Positions 25,957-35,026 of a DNA stretch of 64,000 nucleotides are shown here, one piece after another (the stretch's first letter is position 1; every line of letters begins with the position of its first letter). The stretch is taken from the NCBI GenBank assembly GCA_021775255.1, contig JAJFIA010000001.1:496001-560000 (forward strand), read 5' to 3'. Below the pieces are notes generated by a model. The model searched no databases and was not told the origin of the DNA. It saw only the letters and a program-made list of their open reading frames with translations. The position numbers and the translations under genes were made by a program. The stretch is from Roseovarius sp. GTDB taxonomy: Bacteria > Pseudomonadota > Alphaproteobacteria > Rhodobacterales > Rhodobacteraceae.

Positions 25957-27195
25957 ATGCCCGTTCTGGTGATGAAATTCGGTGGCACATCCGTGGCCAC
26001 GCCCGACCGCATCCGCCGCGCCGCCAAGCGCGTGGGGGTTGAGGTATCCAAGGGCTATGACGTGATTGTCATCGTCAGCGCCATGGCCGGCAAGACCAAC
26101 GAACTGGTGGGCTGGGTCAATGAAACCTCGCCGCTGTTTGACGCGCGCGAATATGATGCGGTGGTCAGCTCGGGCGAGGCGGTGACCGCCGGGCTGATGG
26201 CACTGACCTTGCAGGAAATGGATGTGCCCGCGCGTAGCTGGCAGGGGTGGCAGGTGCCGCTCAGAACCACATCGGCCCATTCCGCTGCACGAATCGAAGA
26301 AATCCCAACCGATAATATCAACGCCAAATTCGCCGAAGGCATGCGCGTGGCCGTGGTGGCGGGATTTCAGGGCGTCAGCCCCGAGGGCCGGATCACCACT
26401 TTGGGCCGCGGCGGATCAGACACCACGGCAGTGGCTTTTGCCGCCGCCTTCGGGGCCGAGCGGTGCGATATTTATACCGATGTCGACGGGGTTTACACCA
26501 CTGACCCAAGGATTTCCTCGAAAGCCCGCAAGCTGGATAAAATCGCCTTTGAGGAAATGCTGGAACTGGCCTCATTGGGGGCAAAAGTGCTGCAAACCCG
26601 CTCGGTCGAACTGGCGATGCGGTATAATGTGCGGCTGCGCGTTCTCAGCAGCTTTGAGGAACAATCCGATAATGCGGGCACGCTTGTCTGCGCCGAGGAG
26701 GAAATCATGGAATCAAAAATCGTATCCGGCATTGCCTATTCACGCGATGAGGCCAAGATGACGCTCATATCGGTGGCCGACCGCCCCGGTATCGCCGCCG
26801 CCATTTTTGTGCCGCTTAGTGAGGCCGGGGTGAATGTGGACATGATCATCCAGAACATTGCCGAAGAGGGCCGCACCGATATGACTTTTTCATGCCCCAC
26901 CGATCAGGTGAAGCGGGCGGAAAAAGCCCTTCATGACGCCAAGCAAAGAGGCGAGATCAACTATCACGATCTGGTGGCGGATATGGATGTGGCCAAGGTC
27001 TCGGCCGTGGGTATCGGTATGCGCAGCCAATCCGGTGTGGCCGCCAAAATGTTCCAGACCCTCAGCGATGAGGGGGTGAACATCAAGGTGATTGCAACCT
27101 CCGAGATAAAAATTTCCGTGTTGATCGACCGGAAATACATGGAACTTGCGGTGCAGGCGTTGCATGATGCGTTTGAGCTGGAAAAAGCCGCCTGA
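25957..27195 (+). CDS. lysC: Aspartate kinase
   Basis: A 412-aa aspartokinase catalysing ATP-dependent phosphorylation of aspartate, the first step to lysine, threonine, methionine and diaminopimelate. It starts with the KFGGTSVATPDRIRR catalytic motif; TTLGRGGSDTTAVAFA binds nucleotide. Two ACT domains follow from about residue 260 (ISVADRPGIAAAIF and VGIGMRSQSGVAAKMFQTL), which mediate feedback inhibition. Single-function enzyme without a homoserine dehydrogenase part. The ptsP gene follows after 67 bases. Confidence 0.95.
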   Translation: MPVLVMKFGGTSVATPDRIRRAAKRVGVEVSKGYDVIVIVSAMAGKTNELVGWVNETSPLFDAREYDAVVSSGEAVTAGLMALTLQEMDVPARSWQGWQVPLRTTSAHSAARIEEIPTDNINAKFAEGMRVAVVAGFQGVSPEGRITTLGRGGSDTTAVAFAAAFGAERCDIYTDVDGVYTTDPRISSKARKLDKIAFEEMLELASLGAKVLQTRSVELAMRYNVRLRVLSSFEEQSDNAGTLVCAEEEIMESKIVSGIAYSRDEAKMTLISVADRPGIAAAIFVPLSEAGVNVDMIIQNIAEEGRTDMTFSCPTDQVKRAEKALHDAKQRGEINYHDLVADMDVAKVSAVGIGMRSQSGVAAKMFQTLSDEGVNIKVIATSEIKISVLIDRKYMELAVQALHDAFELEKAA

Positions 27196-27262
27196 GGTAA
27201 CGCATACCCTGAATGCGCTATCAAGGGCCATGAAGTAACCCGGCCCGGGAATTGCACGACAA

Positions 27263-29506
27263 ATGAGTGAAAACATCAAAACCAACAGCGTCAAGATGCT
27301 GGCAAACCTGCGCGAGGTGATGGCGCAGGATGTGGAAGGCCAGGCGCGGCTTGATCAGATCACCGGGCTGATTGCCGGTGAGCTGCGCACTGAGGTGTGC
27401 TCGATTTACCTGTTTCGCGATGAGGAGACGCTTGAGCTTTGCGCCACCGAGGGCCTGAACCCACAAGCGGTGCACCAGACAAGGATGCGCATGGGCGAGG
27501 GGCTGGTTGGCCGGGTGGCGCGCACTGGCAAGGTTGTAAATACCGATGACGCGCCACATGCGCGCGGCTTTCGCTTCATGCCCGAAACCAGCGAAGAGGC
27601 CTATTCATCCTTCCTTGGTGTGCCAATTCAGCGGCTGGGCGAAAAGCTGGGCGTGTTGGTGGTACAGACAAAAGCCGCACGGGTTTTCTCGGAGGATGAG
27701 GTGATCGCCCTTGAGGTGGTGGCCATGGTGCTGGCGGAAATGGCCGAGCTGGGCATTTTTATAGGCGAAGGGGCGGCAATGTCGGCCCGGCACCAGCAGC
27801 CGGTATTGTTTCGTGGTGGCATCGGGCAGGAAGGTGCCTCGCAGGGCCATGTCTGGCTGCACGAGCCGAGGGTGGTGATCACCAACCCTATCGCCGATGA
27901 CCCCGAGCGTGAACTGGAGCGGTTGCACAATGCGGTGGAAGAGCTGCGTGTTGGGGTTGATCAGATGCTGTCATCCGCCGCCACCGGCGACAAAGAACAG
28001 CTTGAGGTGCTCGAGGCCTACCGGATGTTCGCCAATTCCAAGGGCTGGATGACGCGGATGCAGGCCGATATTGACCGCGGCCTTTCAGCCGAGGCCGCGG
28101 TTGAAAAAGAGCAATCCACCGCCCGCGCCCGCATGGAGCAGGTCACCGATGCTTACTTGCGCGAACGGCTGCATGACCTCGATGATCTGTCCAACCGCCT
28201 GTTGCGCATTCTTACCGGTCAGGGGGCGCAGACCGGCGCGGAAATGCCCGCCGATCCGGTGCTGATCGCACGCAATATCGGCCCGGCGGAACTCCTGGAT
28301 TATGGCCGCAGCCTGAAGGGCATCGTGCTTGAGGAAGGCTCGGTCGGCTCGCACGCGGCGATCGTGGCGCGGGCATTGGCCATCCCGTTGATCATACATG
28401 CAGAGCGGATCACCACCGAGGCCCTGAACGGCGATTATATCCTTCTGGACGGGGATCAGGGCATCGCCCATCTGCGCCCGGATGACACCGTGATCACCGC
28501 GTTCCGTGATAAAATGGCGATGCAGGAAAAGGCACAGGAACGCTATGCCTCGATCCGCGATAAACCGGCGCAAACCCTGGATGGGGAAGTGATCACCCTG
28601 CAGATGAATGCAGGCCTGATGGCCGATTTGCCCAGCCTTGTGGGATCGGGTGCCGAAGGGGTCGGGCTGTTTCGCACCGAATTGCAGTTTCTGATCCGCA
28701 GCCACATGCCCAAGCGCGCCGAACTGAGCGGGCTTTATGCCAAGGTGATGGATGCGGCGGGCGATAAACAGGTGACATTCCGCACCCTCGATATCGGCTC
28801 GGACAAGGTGCTGCCTTATATGAAGCCCAATGACGAGCCCAACCCGGCACTTGGCTGGCGGGCGGTGCGTGTGGGGCTGGACAAGCCGGGGATCATGCGG
28901 ATGCAGCTTCAGGCGCTGATCCGGGCGGCAAGAGGGCGGCCCCTGCGGGTGATGTTCCCGTTTGTGGCCCAGCGCGAGGAATATTCCGCCGCCTGCGCCG
29001 AGATGGACAAGGCGATGGAGCGTGAGCGCATTCTCGGCCATCCGCTGCCGGCCTCATTGGACATCGGCGCGATGCTTGAGACGCCGTCTTTGGCTTTTGC
29101 CCCGGACAGCTTTTTTGATGAGGTCGGTTTTTTGTCGATTGGCGGCAATGATCTCAAGCAATTCTTTTTTGCGGCGGATCGCGAAAATGAGCGGGTGCGC
29201 AAACGCTATGATACGCTTAATGTCAGTTTCCTGACCTTCCTTGAGGGCATTGTTGCGCGCTGCAAGGCCCATGGCACCCCGCTGTCATTTTGTGGCGAAG
29301 ATGCAGGCCGACCGGTTGAAGCCGCCTGTCTTGCGGCCATGGGTCTGCGGATATTATCCATGCGCCCGGCCTCGATCGGGCCTGTCAAAAGCATCCTGCG
29401 GCGCACGGATATGCGGGAATTGCACGCCGTCATCGTTGCGGCCCGCATACGCGGCGACCAATCGGTGCGGCCTGCGGTAATGAACTATCTGCGCGGTAAA
29501 TTGTAG
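27263..29506 (+). CDS. ptsP: Phosphoenolpyruvate-protein phosphotransferase PtsP (EI-Ntr)
   Basis: A 747-aa enzyme I of the nitrogen PTS. It has an N-terminal GAF domain (about residues 17-155), then the PTS enzyme I module. The phosphorylated histidine is H364 in GSVGSHAAIVARAL, and the PEP-binding TIM barrel ends with SFCGEDAGRP near the C-terminus. It transfers phosphate from PEP to NPr and on to EIIA-Ntr, linking nitrogen and carbon status to regulation; no sugar permease is encoded nearby. A GC-rich palindrome follows its stop codon. Start codon lacks a strong ribosome site. Confidence 0.93.
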   Translation: MSENIKTNSVKMLANLREVMAQDVEGQARLDQITGLIAGELRTEVCSIYLFRDEETLELCATEGLNPQAVHQTRMRMGEGLVGRVARTGKVVNTDDAPHARGFRFMPETSEEAYSSFLGVPIQRLGEKLGVLVVQTKAARVFSEDEVIALEVVAMVLAEMAELGIFIGEGAAMSARHQQPVLFRGGIGQEGASQGHVWLHEPRVVITNPIADDPERELERLHNAVEELRVGVDQMLSSAATGDKEQLEVLEAYRMFANSKGWMTRMQADIDRGLSAEAAVEKEQSTARARMEQVTDAYLRERLHDLDDLSNRLLRILTGQGAQTGAEMPADPVLIARNIGPAELLDYGRSLKGIVLEEGSVGSHAAIVARALAIPLIIHAERITTEALNGDYILLDGDQGIAHLRPDDTVITAFRDKMAMQEKAQERYASIRDKPAQTLDGEVITLQMNAGLMADLPSLVGSGAEGVGLFRTELQFLIRSHMPKRAELSGLYAKVMDAAGDKQVTFRTLDIGSDKVLPYMKPNDEPNPALGWRAVRVGLDKPGIMRMQLQALIRAARGRPLRVMFPFVAQREEYSAACAEMDKAMERERILGHPLPASLDIGAMLETPSLAFAPDSFFDEVGFLSIGGNDLKQFFFAADRENERVRKRYDTLNVSFLTFLEGIVARCKAHGTPLSFCGEDAGRPVEAACLAAMGLRILSMRPASIGPVKSILRRTDMRELHAVIVAARIRGDQSVRPAVMNYLRGKL

Positions 29507-29524
29507 GCCGGGCTTAAGCCCGGC
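29507..29524. terminator. Palindromic hairpin between convergent ptsP and ecsC-like genes
   Basis: GCCGGGC, loop TTAA, GCCCGGC starts right after the ptsP stop and five bases from the end of the convergent gene. T runs on either side are short (TTACCTCATTT on plus), so it is at best a weak bidirectional terminator. Confidence 0.5.
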
Positions 29525-29529
29525 TTACC

Positions 29530-30306
29530 TCATTTAACATCCGTTCTGCTTTTAACTCTCAGCCGGAATTCATCGACCAGATCACCATGATCCCGGTCAG
29601 CCTCGATCGCCAGCCGCCGCAGGCCGAAATGCACCTGCGCCATCTGCTGGTAATAGCTGGTATAGGCGTAATTCGTCACCATCCCCGCGCCCGCGCCCAG
29701 AACCGGCACCGCCTGCGCCGCCAGTTTTTGCCCCAGAACCGTAGCCAGACGGGGCGCCACCCGCGCAATCAGCGCCTGTAGCGTGGCCCCGGTGACGGCC
29801 ACGCGGGTGCTTAGAAACGCGAGATCGGCACCGTCATCATCGCCCAATGGCCCGGCCGAGGCAAACACCTGAATGCAATCAAACTGCACACCGGGCTCGG
29901 CGGGGTCAAATCCATGTTCCACCGCCACATCCTGAATGGCGCGTAGCAAAACTGTGGTGGTCAGGGGCAGCTCGGCCATGGCACTTGGCAAGCCGCCAAA
30001 ACCGCCCGCTGCCCCCATCGCCGTGGTCACCGCGCGGGTGATCCAGCCCGGTTGTTCGCCCACTACATCGCGTGAGCGATGCGCCGCCTGCATTGCCAGC
30101 TTCAACGCCTGCTCGGTGCCATCGCCAAGCCGGTCACGGATGCCCTGAGGCAGACGGTCAAGCAGCCCCTCGGCCTGACCGCCCAGCAGATTGAGCAGCC
30201 CTATCGCTGCATTACCCGCCCGCGCATGGCGCTGCGCCAAAGCGTTCAGCCGGGTTTCAATCGCGGTTTCATCAATCGGGGCTGCCAGAATTTCCATAAT
30301 TTCCAT
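29530..30306 (-). CDS. EcsC family protein
   Basis: A 258-aa EcsC-domain protein of unknown molecular role. Landmarks are the glycine-rich helical hairpin TTAMGAAGGFGGLPSAMAELPLTTTVLLRAI and the C-terminal VPVLGAGAGMVTNYAYTSYYQQMA. EcsC family proteins are associated with membranes; the first member described was encoded beside an ABC transporter in Bacillus. Ribosome site GAGGA lies six bases before the ATG. Confidence 0.82.
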   Translation of the reverse strand: MEIMEILAAPIDETAIETRLNALAQRHARAGNAAIGLLNLLGGQAEGLLDRLPQGIRDRLGDGTEQALKLAMQAAHRSRDVVGEQPGWITRAVTTAMGAAGGFGGLPSAMAELPLTTTVLLRAIQDVAVEHGFDPAEPGVQFDCIQVFASAGPLGDDDGADLAFLSTRVAVTGATLQALIARVAPRLATVLGQKLAAQAVPVLGAGAGMVTNYAYTSYYQQMAQVHFGLRRLAIEADRDHGDLVDEFRLRVKSRTDVK

Positions 30307-30355
30307 GGGGTTTCCTCATTTACCCTGTCTAAGGTCGGCGTTCCGCATCAGAGTT

Positions 30356-30841
30356 TCAAGCGTAACGGCCAACTTTTCCGGTGACACCTGCCCAGGCATC
30401 TGGTGCCAGCTCAAAGCCCAACACCCGTTCCGGGTTGGTCGGCGGCGGCATTTCCACACCGTTCAGAAGGGCAAATCCAAAGCGGCCATAATAGGGCGCA
30501 TCTCCCACCAGAATGACCCGTTCATGGCCCTGATCCACCGCAAGATACAGGCTTTCTCGGATCAACAGCCCGCCCAGGCCCTCGCCCTGCCTTGTGGGAT
30601 GCACCGCAACCGGCCCCAACAGCAGCGCCTCAGCCGTGCCAACCCGCACCGGCCAATAGCGGATGGCCCCGGCCAGAATGCCCCCCGCATCACGCGCGGA
30701 CAGGCTCAGCCCCGCCACCGGATCAATCCCGTCGCGCAACCGATAAGACGACAACGCCTCACGCCCCGGCGCAAAACAGAGGTCATAAAGCGCCTCAACC
30801 TCCCACCAGTCGTCATTTGTCTCGGGTCGCAGGGTAAACAC
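30356..30841 (-). CDS. GNAT family N-acetyltransferase
   Basis: A 161-aa GNAT protein, YhbS-like. The acetyl-CoA-binding motif A is LLGPVAVHPTRQGEGLGGLL, followed by LVGDAPYYGRFGFA. I choose the GTG at 30841 because AAGGA lies eight bases upstream; the frame stays open to a GTG at 30883, which would add 14 residues. Substrate unknown. Divergent from the flavin reductase gene. Confidence 0.8.
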   Translation of the reverse strand: MFTLRPETNDDWWEVEALYDLCFAPGREALSSYRLRDGIDPVAGLSLSARDAGGILAGAIRYWPVRVGTAEALLLGPVAVHPTRQGEGLGGLLIRESLYLAVDQGHERVILVGDAPYYGRFGFALLNGVEMPPPTNPERVLGFELAPDAWAGVTGKVGRYA

Positions 30842-30922
30842 GCGGAAAATCCTTACGTTTTCAGGTGGCCTTGCGCCTAGCACGGCGCTAAGTCTGGTTC
30901 AAATCAGTAAATGAGGGGAGCG

Positions 30923-31528
30923 ATGTTTTACCAACCTGAAAACGGCCACGGCCTGCCGCATAATCCGTTCAATGCGATTGTCACCCCCCGGCCCATCGGC
31001 TGGATTTCCACGCGCGGGGATGATGGCACGGACAACCTCGCGCCCTATTCGTTTTTCAATGCGGTGGCGTATGAGCCGCCGCAGGTGATGTTTGCCTCGA
31101 CCTCGGCCAAGCCCGACCGGGACGGCACCAAAGACAGCGTGGCCAATATCCGCGAGACGGGTGTGTTTTGCGTCAATATCGTTGAATATGCCATGCGCGA
31201 AGCGATGAACCAGACCGCCGGGCCATGGCCACGCGAAACCGATGAATTTGCCCATGCCGGGCTTGAAAAAGCCACTTGCAAAACGATTGACTGCGCCCGC
31301 GTGGCCGCGGCCCCGGCGGCATTGGAATGCAAGCTGACCCAGATCGTGCAACTTCCCGGCGCCACCAATTTTGTGGTGTTTGGCGAGGTCACGGGCGTGC
31401 ATATGCGCGATGATTGTCTGGTTGAGGGGATGTTTGACATCACCCGCTTCAACCCGCTCGCTCGGATGGGGTATCAGGATTATTCGGTGATCCGCGAGAA
31501 GTTCAGCATGGCAAGGCCCGGCGAATAG
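30923..31528 (+). CDS. Flavin reductase domain flavoprotein
   Basis: A 201-aa FMN-binding protein of the flavin reductase-like split-barrel family. The N-terminus FNAIVTPRPIGWISTRGDDG and NLAPYSFFNAVAYEPPQVMF is characteristic of this family in proteobacteria. Probably a cytoplasmic NAD(P)H:flavin oxidoreductase or a flavin donor to a monooxygenase not found here. The ATG at 30923 has GAGGGGAG just upstream, which rules out the earlier in-frame codon. Confidence 0.82.
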   Translation: MFYQPENGHGLPHNPFNAIVTPRPIGWISTRGDDGTDNLAPYSFFNAVAYEPPQVMFASTSAKPDRDGTKDSVANIRETGVFCVNIVEYAMREAMNQTAGPWPRETDEFAHAGLEKATCKTIDCARVAAAPAALECKLTQIVQLPGATNFVVFGEVTGVHMRDDCLVEGMFDITRFNPLARMGYQDYSVIREKFSMARPGE

Positions 31529-31559
31529 GGCCTCATTGCTAACCTCAACGCCTGAGGGG

Positions 31560-31695
31560 CGGGCAGCGCCTGCCCGTGGGATGGTGCAGCAACAATCATG
31601 ATGCAGTTCTTTATGGCAGCCAAGTACATCTTCGACCGGGCAAACAGATTGCCTCACCAAAGCGCCAGCCCGCCCGAACGGGCAGGCGCTGCCCG
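31560..31695. repeat. Pair of inverted palindromic repeats in an intergenic region
   Basis: GGGCAGCGCCTGCCCGT (31561-31577) and its exact reverse complement ACGGGCAGGCGCTGCCC (31678-31694) flank about 100 non-coding bases; the pairing extends one base further to 31560 and 31695. Each arm is itself a hairpin (GGGCAG, three bases, CTGCCC). The layout resembles a REP/BIME-type element or a small transposable relic between the flavin reductase and SulP genes, which converge here. Confidence 0.6.
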
Positions 31696-31751
31696 GCGGC
31701 GCGATGCGCCTTGATTTCGGGCGGGGTTTTACAATGATGTCTATGCTGGCC

Positions 31752-33389
31752 TCAATGCCCCTCGCCCAGAATCCCGGTGCGGACCCCGTAATCGACTGCA
31801 ATCTCGTAATCGGGATCGTCGTCGCTATCGACCATCAGATGCCCGGCCCTGGTCAGCAGCCGGTGGCAATCATGGCTGAGATGGCGCAGTTTTATGCGTT
31901 TGCCCGCCGCCTCATATTTCAACGCGACCGCCTCGATCGCCTGTAGCGCGGATTGGTCCACCACCCGGCTATCGGCAAAATCAACAATCACCACATCCGG
32001 GTCGTTGCTGATGTCAAACAGCTCGGAAAACCCCGCACAGGAACCAAAAAACAGCGGCCCCTGAATCTCATAGACCTTGGCGCCCGCATCGCTGTGCGAT
32101 TCGCGCGTATTGGCATGAATGCGTTTGGCGTTGTTCCATGAATAGGCCAGCGCCGAGACAATAACCCCAACCACAACCGCCATTGCCAGATCATATTTCA
32201 CGGTCACGATCGTCACCAGCACGATCACGAAGGCATCGGTCAAAGGCACCTTGCGCAGGATGGTCAGGGAGTTCCATGCGAAGGTGCCGATCACCACCAT
32301 GAACATCACGCCGACCAGTGCGGCCAGTGGAATTTGCTCAATCAGGGGTGAGGCAAAAAGGATGAAACCCAACAGAAAAAGCGCCGCCGCAATGCCCGCC
32401 AGCCGGGTACAGCCGCCGGATTTCACGTTGATGATGGATTGCCCGATCATCGCACAGCCGCCCATGCCGCCAAAGAATCCGGTGACGGTGTTTGCCACCC
32501 CCTGCGCAAAGCATTCCTGACTGGCGCCGCCGCGTTTGCCGGTCATCTCGCCCACCAGATTGAGCGTGAGCAGGCTTTCGATCAGGCCAATGGCGGCCAG
32601 GATCACCGCATAGGGCAGGATGATCTCAAGCGTTGCCAGATTGAGCGGCACCAGCGGCAGGTGAAACGACGGCAAGCCGCCCTTGATCGAGGCCAGATCC
32701 CCCACCCGGGGCACATCAAGGCCTGCGAAAATCACCAGCCCGGCCACCACGCCGATGCCCACCAAGGGGGCCGGGATCGCCTTTGTCAGCTTCGGCATGA
32801 CCCAGATGATCGCCATTGTGAGCGCCACAAGGCCCAGCATGGTAATAAGCTCGGCCCCGCTGAGCCAATCGCCGCCTGACATGCCATGGCCGGTATTTTC
32901 CATGCTGCCCGGCACTTTGAACTGCCCCATCTGCGCCAGAAAAATCACGATCGCCAGCCCGTTGACAAAGCCCAGCATCACCGGATGCGGCACCAGCCGG
33001 ATAAATTTTCCCCAGCGCATGACACCGGCAAGCATCTGAATGAGCCCCATCAGAACCACCGTGGCAAAAAGATATTCCACACCGTGTTTGGCCACCAGCG
33101 CTACCATCACCACCGCCAAAGCGCCGGTCGCCCCGGAAATCATCCCCGGACGGCCGCCGATGAACGCGGTGATCAGCCCCACCATGAAGGCGGCATAAAG
33201 CCCCACCAAAGGATGCACACCGGCGACAAAAGCAAAGGCCACGGCCTCGGGCACCAGCGCCAGTGCCACGGTCAGCCCGGCCAGCAGTTCAATGCCGATT
33301 TGCGCCGGGTTCAGACCAGCTTCGACCGATTGTTTCAGGTTGGGCATGCCCGGACGGTTGGCAAAAGCTGCCAGTAATGCTTGTTTCAA
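31752..33389 (-). CDS. SulP family anion transporter with STAS domain
   Basis: A 545-aa SLC26/SulP permease. The N-terminal membrane domain shows the family signature at GLTVALALVPEAVAFAFVAG. A C-terminal cytoplasmic STAS domain spans about residues 430-545 (GPLFFGSCAGFSELFDISNDPDVVIVDF). Members move sulfate, bicarbonate or other anions; this subgroup, with no adjacent carbonic anhydrase, is not assignable. The proposed start is TTG at 33389, with AGGAT eight bases upstream; an ATG at residue 15 is the alternative. Downstream of ppk2 on the same strand. Confidence 0.86.
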   Translation of the reverse strand: MKQALLAAFANRPGMPNLKQSVEAGLNPAQIGIELLAGLTVALALVPEAVAFAFVAGVHPLVGLYAAFMVGLITAFIGGRPGMISGATGALAVVMVALVAKHGVEYLFATVVLMGLIQMLAGVMRWGKFIRLVPHPVMLGFVNGLAIVIFLAQMGQFKVPGSMENTGHGMSGGDWLSGAELITMLGLVALTMAIIWVMPKLTKAIPAPLVGIGVVAGLVIFAGLDVPRVGDLASIKGGLPSFHLPLVPLNLATLEIILPYAVILAAIGLIESLLTLNLVGEMTGKRGGASQECFAQGVANTVTGFFGGMGGCAMIGQSIINVKSGGCTRLAGIAAALFLLGFILFASPLIEQIPLAALVGVMFMVVIGTFAWNSLTILRKVPLTDAFVIVLVTIVTVKYDLAMAVVVGVIVSALAYSWNNAKRIHANTRESHSDAGAKVYEIQGPLFFGSCAGFSELFDISNDPDVVIVDFADSRVVDQSALQAIEAVALKYEAAGKRIKLRHLSHDCHRLLTRAGHLMVDSDDDPDYEIAVDYGVRTGILGEGH

Positions 33390-33413
33390 GTGGCTATCCT
33401 ATAGAGATGCTGT

Positions 33414-33442
33414 TTCGCGCGCGAATGGCACCCCTATAGGGG
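33414..33442. promoter_or_regulatory. Two palindromes upstream of the SulP gene
   Basis: TTCGCGCGCGAA (33414-33425) and CCCCTATAGGGG (33431-33442), both perfect 12-base palindromes, lie 25-53 bases upstream of the SulP start codon in the 116-base gap after ppk2. They may be operators or weak transcript-end structures for ppk2. No known regulator motif recognised. Confidence 0.35.
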
Positions 33443-33505
33443 AAGCTGAGGTTTGACCACCACCTATTTCGGGAGGCTGCTATGCGCCAAAGCGATAGGT
33501 TTTCC

Positions 33506-34423
33506 CTAGCGCTTTATGCGGTTGTTCGGGTGCAGGGATTTGCCCAAAATATGCTCGGAACCATGCAGCACATTCTGCGCGGTACTGACAAGCAGCGCAT
33601 CGGGAGGCACGGCAATTTCCGGATCTTTGCCGGGATAATCCAATGTACTCAGAAAATGCAGCATGCAATTCAGCCGGGCGCGTTTCTTGTCATTGGATTT
33701 GACCACCGTCCACGGCGCATCCGCCGTATCGGTATAGAAAAACATCGCCTCTTTGGCCTCGGTGTAATCCGCCCATTTGTCCAGGCTTTGCTTGTCAATC
33801 GGGCTAAGCTTCCATTGTTTCAAAGGATCTTCGGCGCGGCTGTCAAAACGGCGTTTCTGCTCATCCTGTGTGACCGAAAACCAGTATTTGTAAAGCTGAA
33901 TACCCGAACGCACCAGCATCCGCTCCAGTTCAGGCGTCTGGCGCATAAATTCAAGATATTCCGCAGGGTTGCAAAAGCCCATCACCCGCTCAACCCCGGC
34001 GCGGTTATACCATGAGCGGTCATAAAACACGATTTCGCCGCGTGTGGGCAGATGCGCGATGTAGCGCTGGAAAAACCATTGGCCACGTTCTTCATCAGTG
34101 GGTTTATTGAGCGCCACCACCCGCGCCTGCCGGGGATTGAGATGTTCGGTAAAACGCTTGATCGTGCCGCCCTTGCCCGCCGCATCGCGGCCCTCAAACA
34201 GCAAAACAAATTTCTGCCCGGTTTCCTGTGCCCAATGCTGCACTTTCAATAGCTCGGCCTGAATCAACGCCTTGCTAAGTTCATACTCATTTCCTGTAAG
34301 CTTGTCGGAATATGGATATTTACCGTTTTCAAAAGCCTGTAGATGGCTCGCCACAGAAGCGGTGCCCTCAGCTGAGGGGCTTGGGCTTAGCTCGGAATCG
34401 GGATTTGATGTGGGTTTCTCCAT
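33506..34423 (-). CDS. ppk2: Polyphosphate kinase 2
   Basis: A 305-aa PPK2 family enzyme, single-domain (class I size), that uses polyphosphate to phosphorylate nucleoside diphosphates, or the reverse. Walker A GRDAAGKGG is at residues 78-86; Walker B and lid include YDRSWYNRAGVERVMGF at 134-150. An N-terminal extension of about 35 residues is disordered-looking (serine and proline rich). The start is the ATG at 34423, with AGGAAG upstream, rather than the GTG at 34429. An FNR-type box and CATAAT hexamer lie at activation spacing upstream, implying low-oxygen expression. A second polyP system (ppk1-ppx) is at 49252-53035. Confidence 0.94.
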   Translation of the reverse strand: MEKPTSNPDSELSPSPSAEGTASVASHLQAFENGKYPYSDKLTGNEYELSKALIQAELLKVQHWAQETGQKFVLLFEGRDAAGKGGTIKRFTEHLNPRQARVVALNKPTDEERGQWFFQRYIAHLPTRGEIVFYDRSWYNRAGVERVMGFCNPAEYLEFMRQTPELERMLVRSGIQLYKYWFSVTQDEQKRRFDSRAEDPLKQWKLSPIDKQSLDKWADYTEAKEAMFFYTDTADAPWTVVKSNDKKRARLNCMLHFLSTLDYPGKDPEIAVPPDALLVSTAQNVLHGSEHILGKSLHPNNRIKR

Positions 34424-34449
34424 GGGCACTTCCTTTGCTGTTCATGGAG

Positions 34450-34491
34450 ATTATGACACATGGGTCACCCCAGCGCTTTGATACGGGTCAA
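34450..34491 (-). promoter_or_regulatory. FNR-type promoter of ppk2
   Basis: TTGATACGGGTCAA (34478-34491) matches the FNR consensus at 9 of 10 positions. On the minus strand it is followed, 22 bases later, by CATAAT (complement of 34450-34455), 5 of 6 to the -10 consensus. This is exactly the -41.5 class-II arrangement and predicts a start near 34443, with a 20-base leader holding the AGGAAG ribosome site. Confidence 0.7.
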
Positions 34492-34531
34492 AAACCTGAT
34501 TTTACGGTATATGTTTCCCAGATATGAAAAA

Positions 34532-34843
34532 TCAGTGCGTCCAGGCCCCGCGGCGGTTGGTGGCAAAATTTTCGCCATAGCCCCCGACGCGTATATTGGG
34601 CTTGCGCTTGTGCGGATCCTGCACCACGGCCTCAATCCCATGTTCCTTGGCATAGCTCAATGCCGCTTCCTTGCTGGAAAACCGCAGCCTGACCTGCGTT
34701 TGCGTATCCGAGGAGGATGTCCACCCCATCAGCGGATCAATCCCGCGCGCCTTGCCCGAGGCATATTCCAGCACCCACAGCTTGGTTTTCGCAACACCGG
34801 ATTGCATGGCATTTCGGGCGGGTTGGTATATACGCGCTGACAT
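34532..34843 (-). CDS. NADH dehydrogenase accessory subunit, NDUFS4-like (ETC complex I subunit)
   Basis: A 103-aa homologue of the eukaryotic complex I subunit NDUFS4, found in alphaproteobacteria. Landmarks: [15 protein letters not shown] at the start, [20 protein letters not shown] in the middle and [16 protein letters not shown] at the end. It binds the peripheral arm of complex I and supports assembly. The start at 34843 is fixed by AAGGAG six bases upstream. It is monocistronic and away from any nuo cluster, as is common for this gene. Divergent from uvrB. Confidence 0.88.
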   Translation of the reverse strand: MSARIYQPARNAMQSGVAKTKLWVLEYASGKARGIDPLMGWTSSSDTQTQVRLRFSSKEAALSYAKEHGIEAVVQDPHKRKPNIRVGGYGENFATNRRGAWTH

Positions 34844-35026
34844 TTGTAACTCCTTATTCGTTGCCAAGGGTTATCCCAAAAACCAAAGGCCACGGCAAGC
34901 GGGCATTTTCATTGCATATGGTCAAAAACTGTCAGCAGCCGGGTTTAGCCACAGCAAAGCCCATGGCAGGGCTTGAATTACGGGCAAAACAGATCAAATG
35001 TGACGATGACAAAAGGATTAATTCCG

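Noticed and set aside
34912..34925. FNR-like sequence TTGCATATGGTCAA between the NDUFS4-like gene and uvrB
   Set aside because: Only 7 of 10 positions match and no -10 hexamer lies at the correct distance for either gene.
34868..35026. SOS box for uvrB
   Set aside because: No GTTC-N7-GTTC or GAAC-N7-GAAC pattern found in the upstream region.
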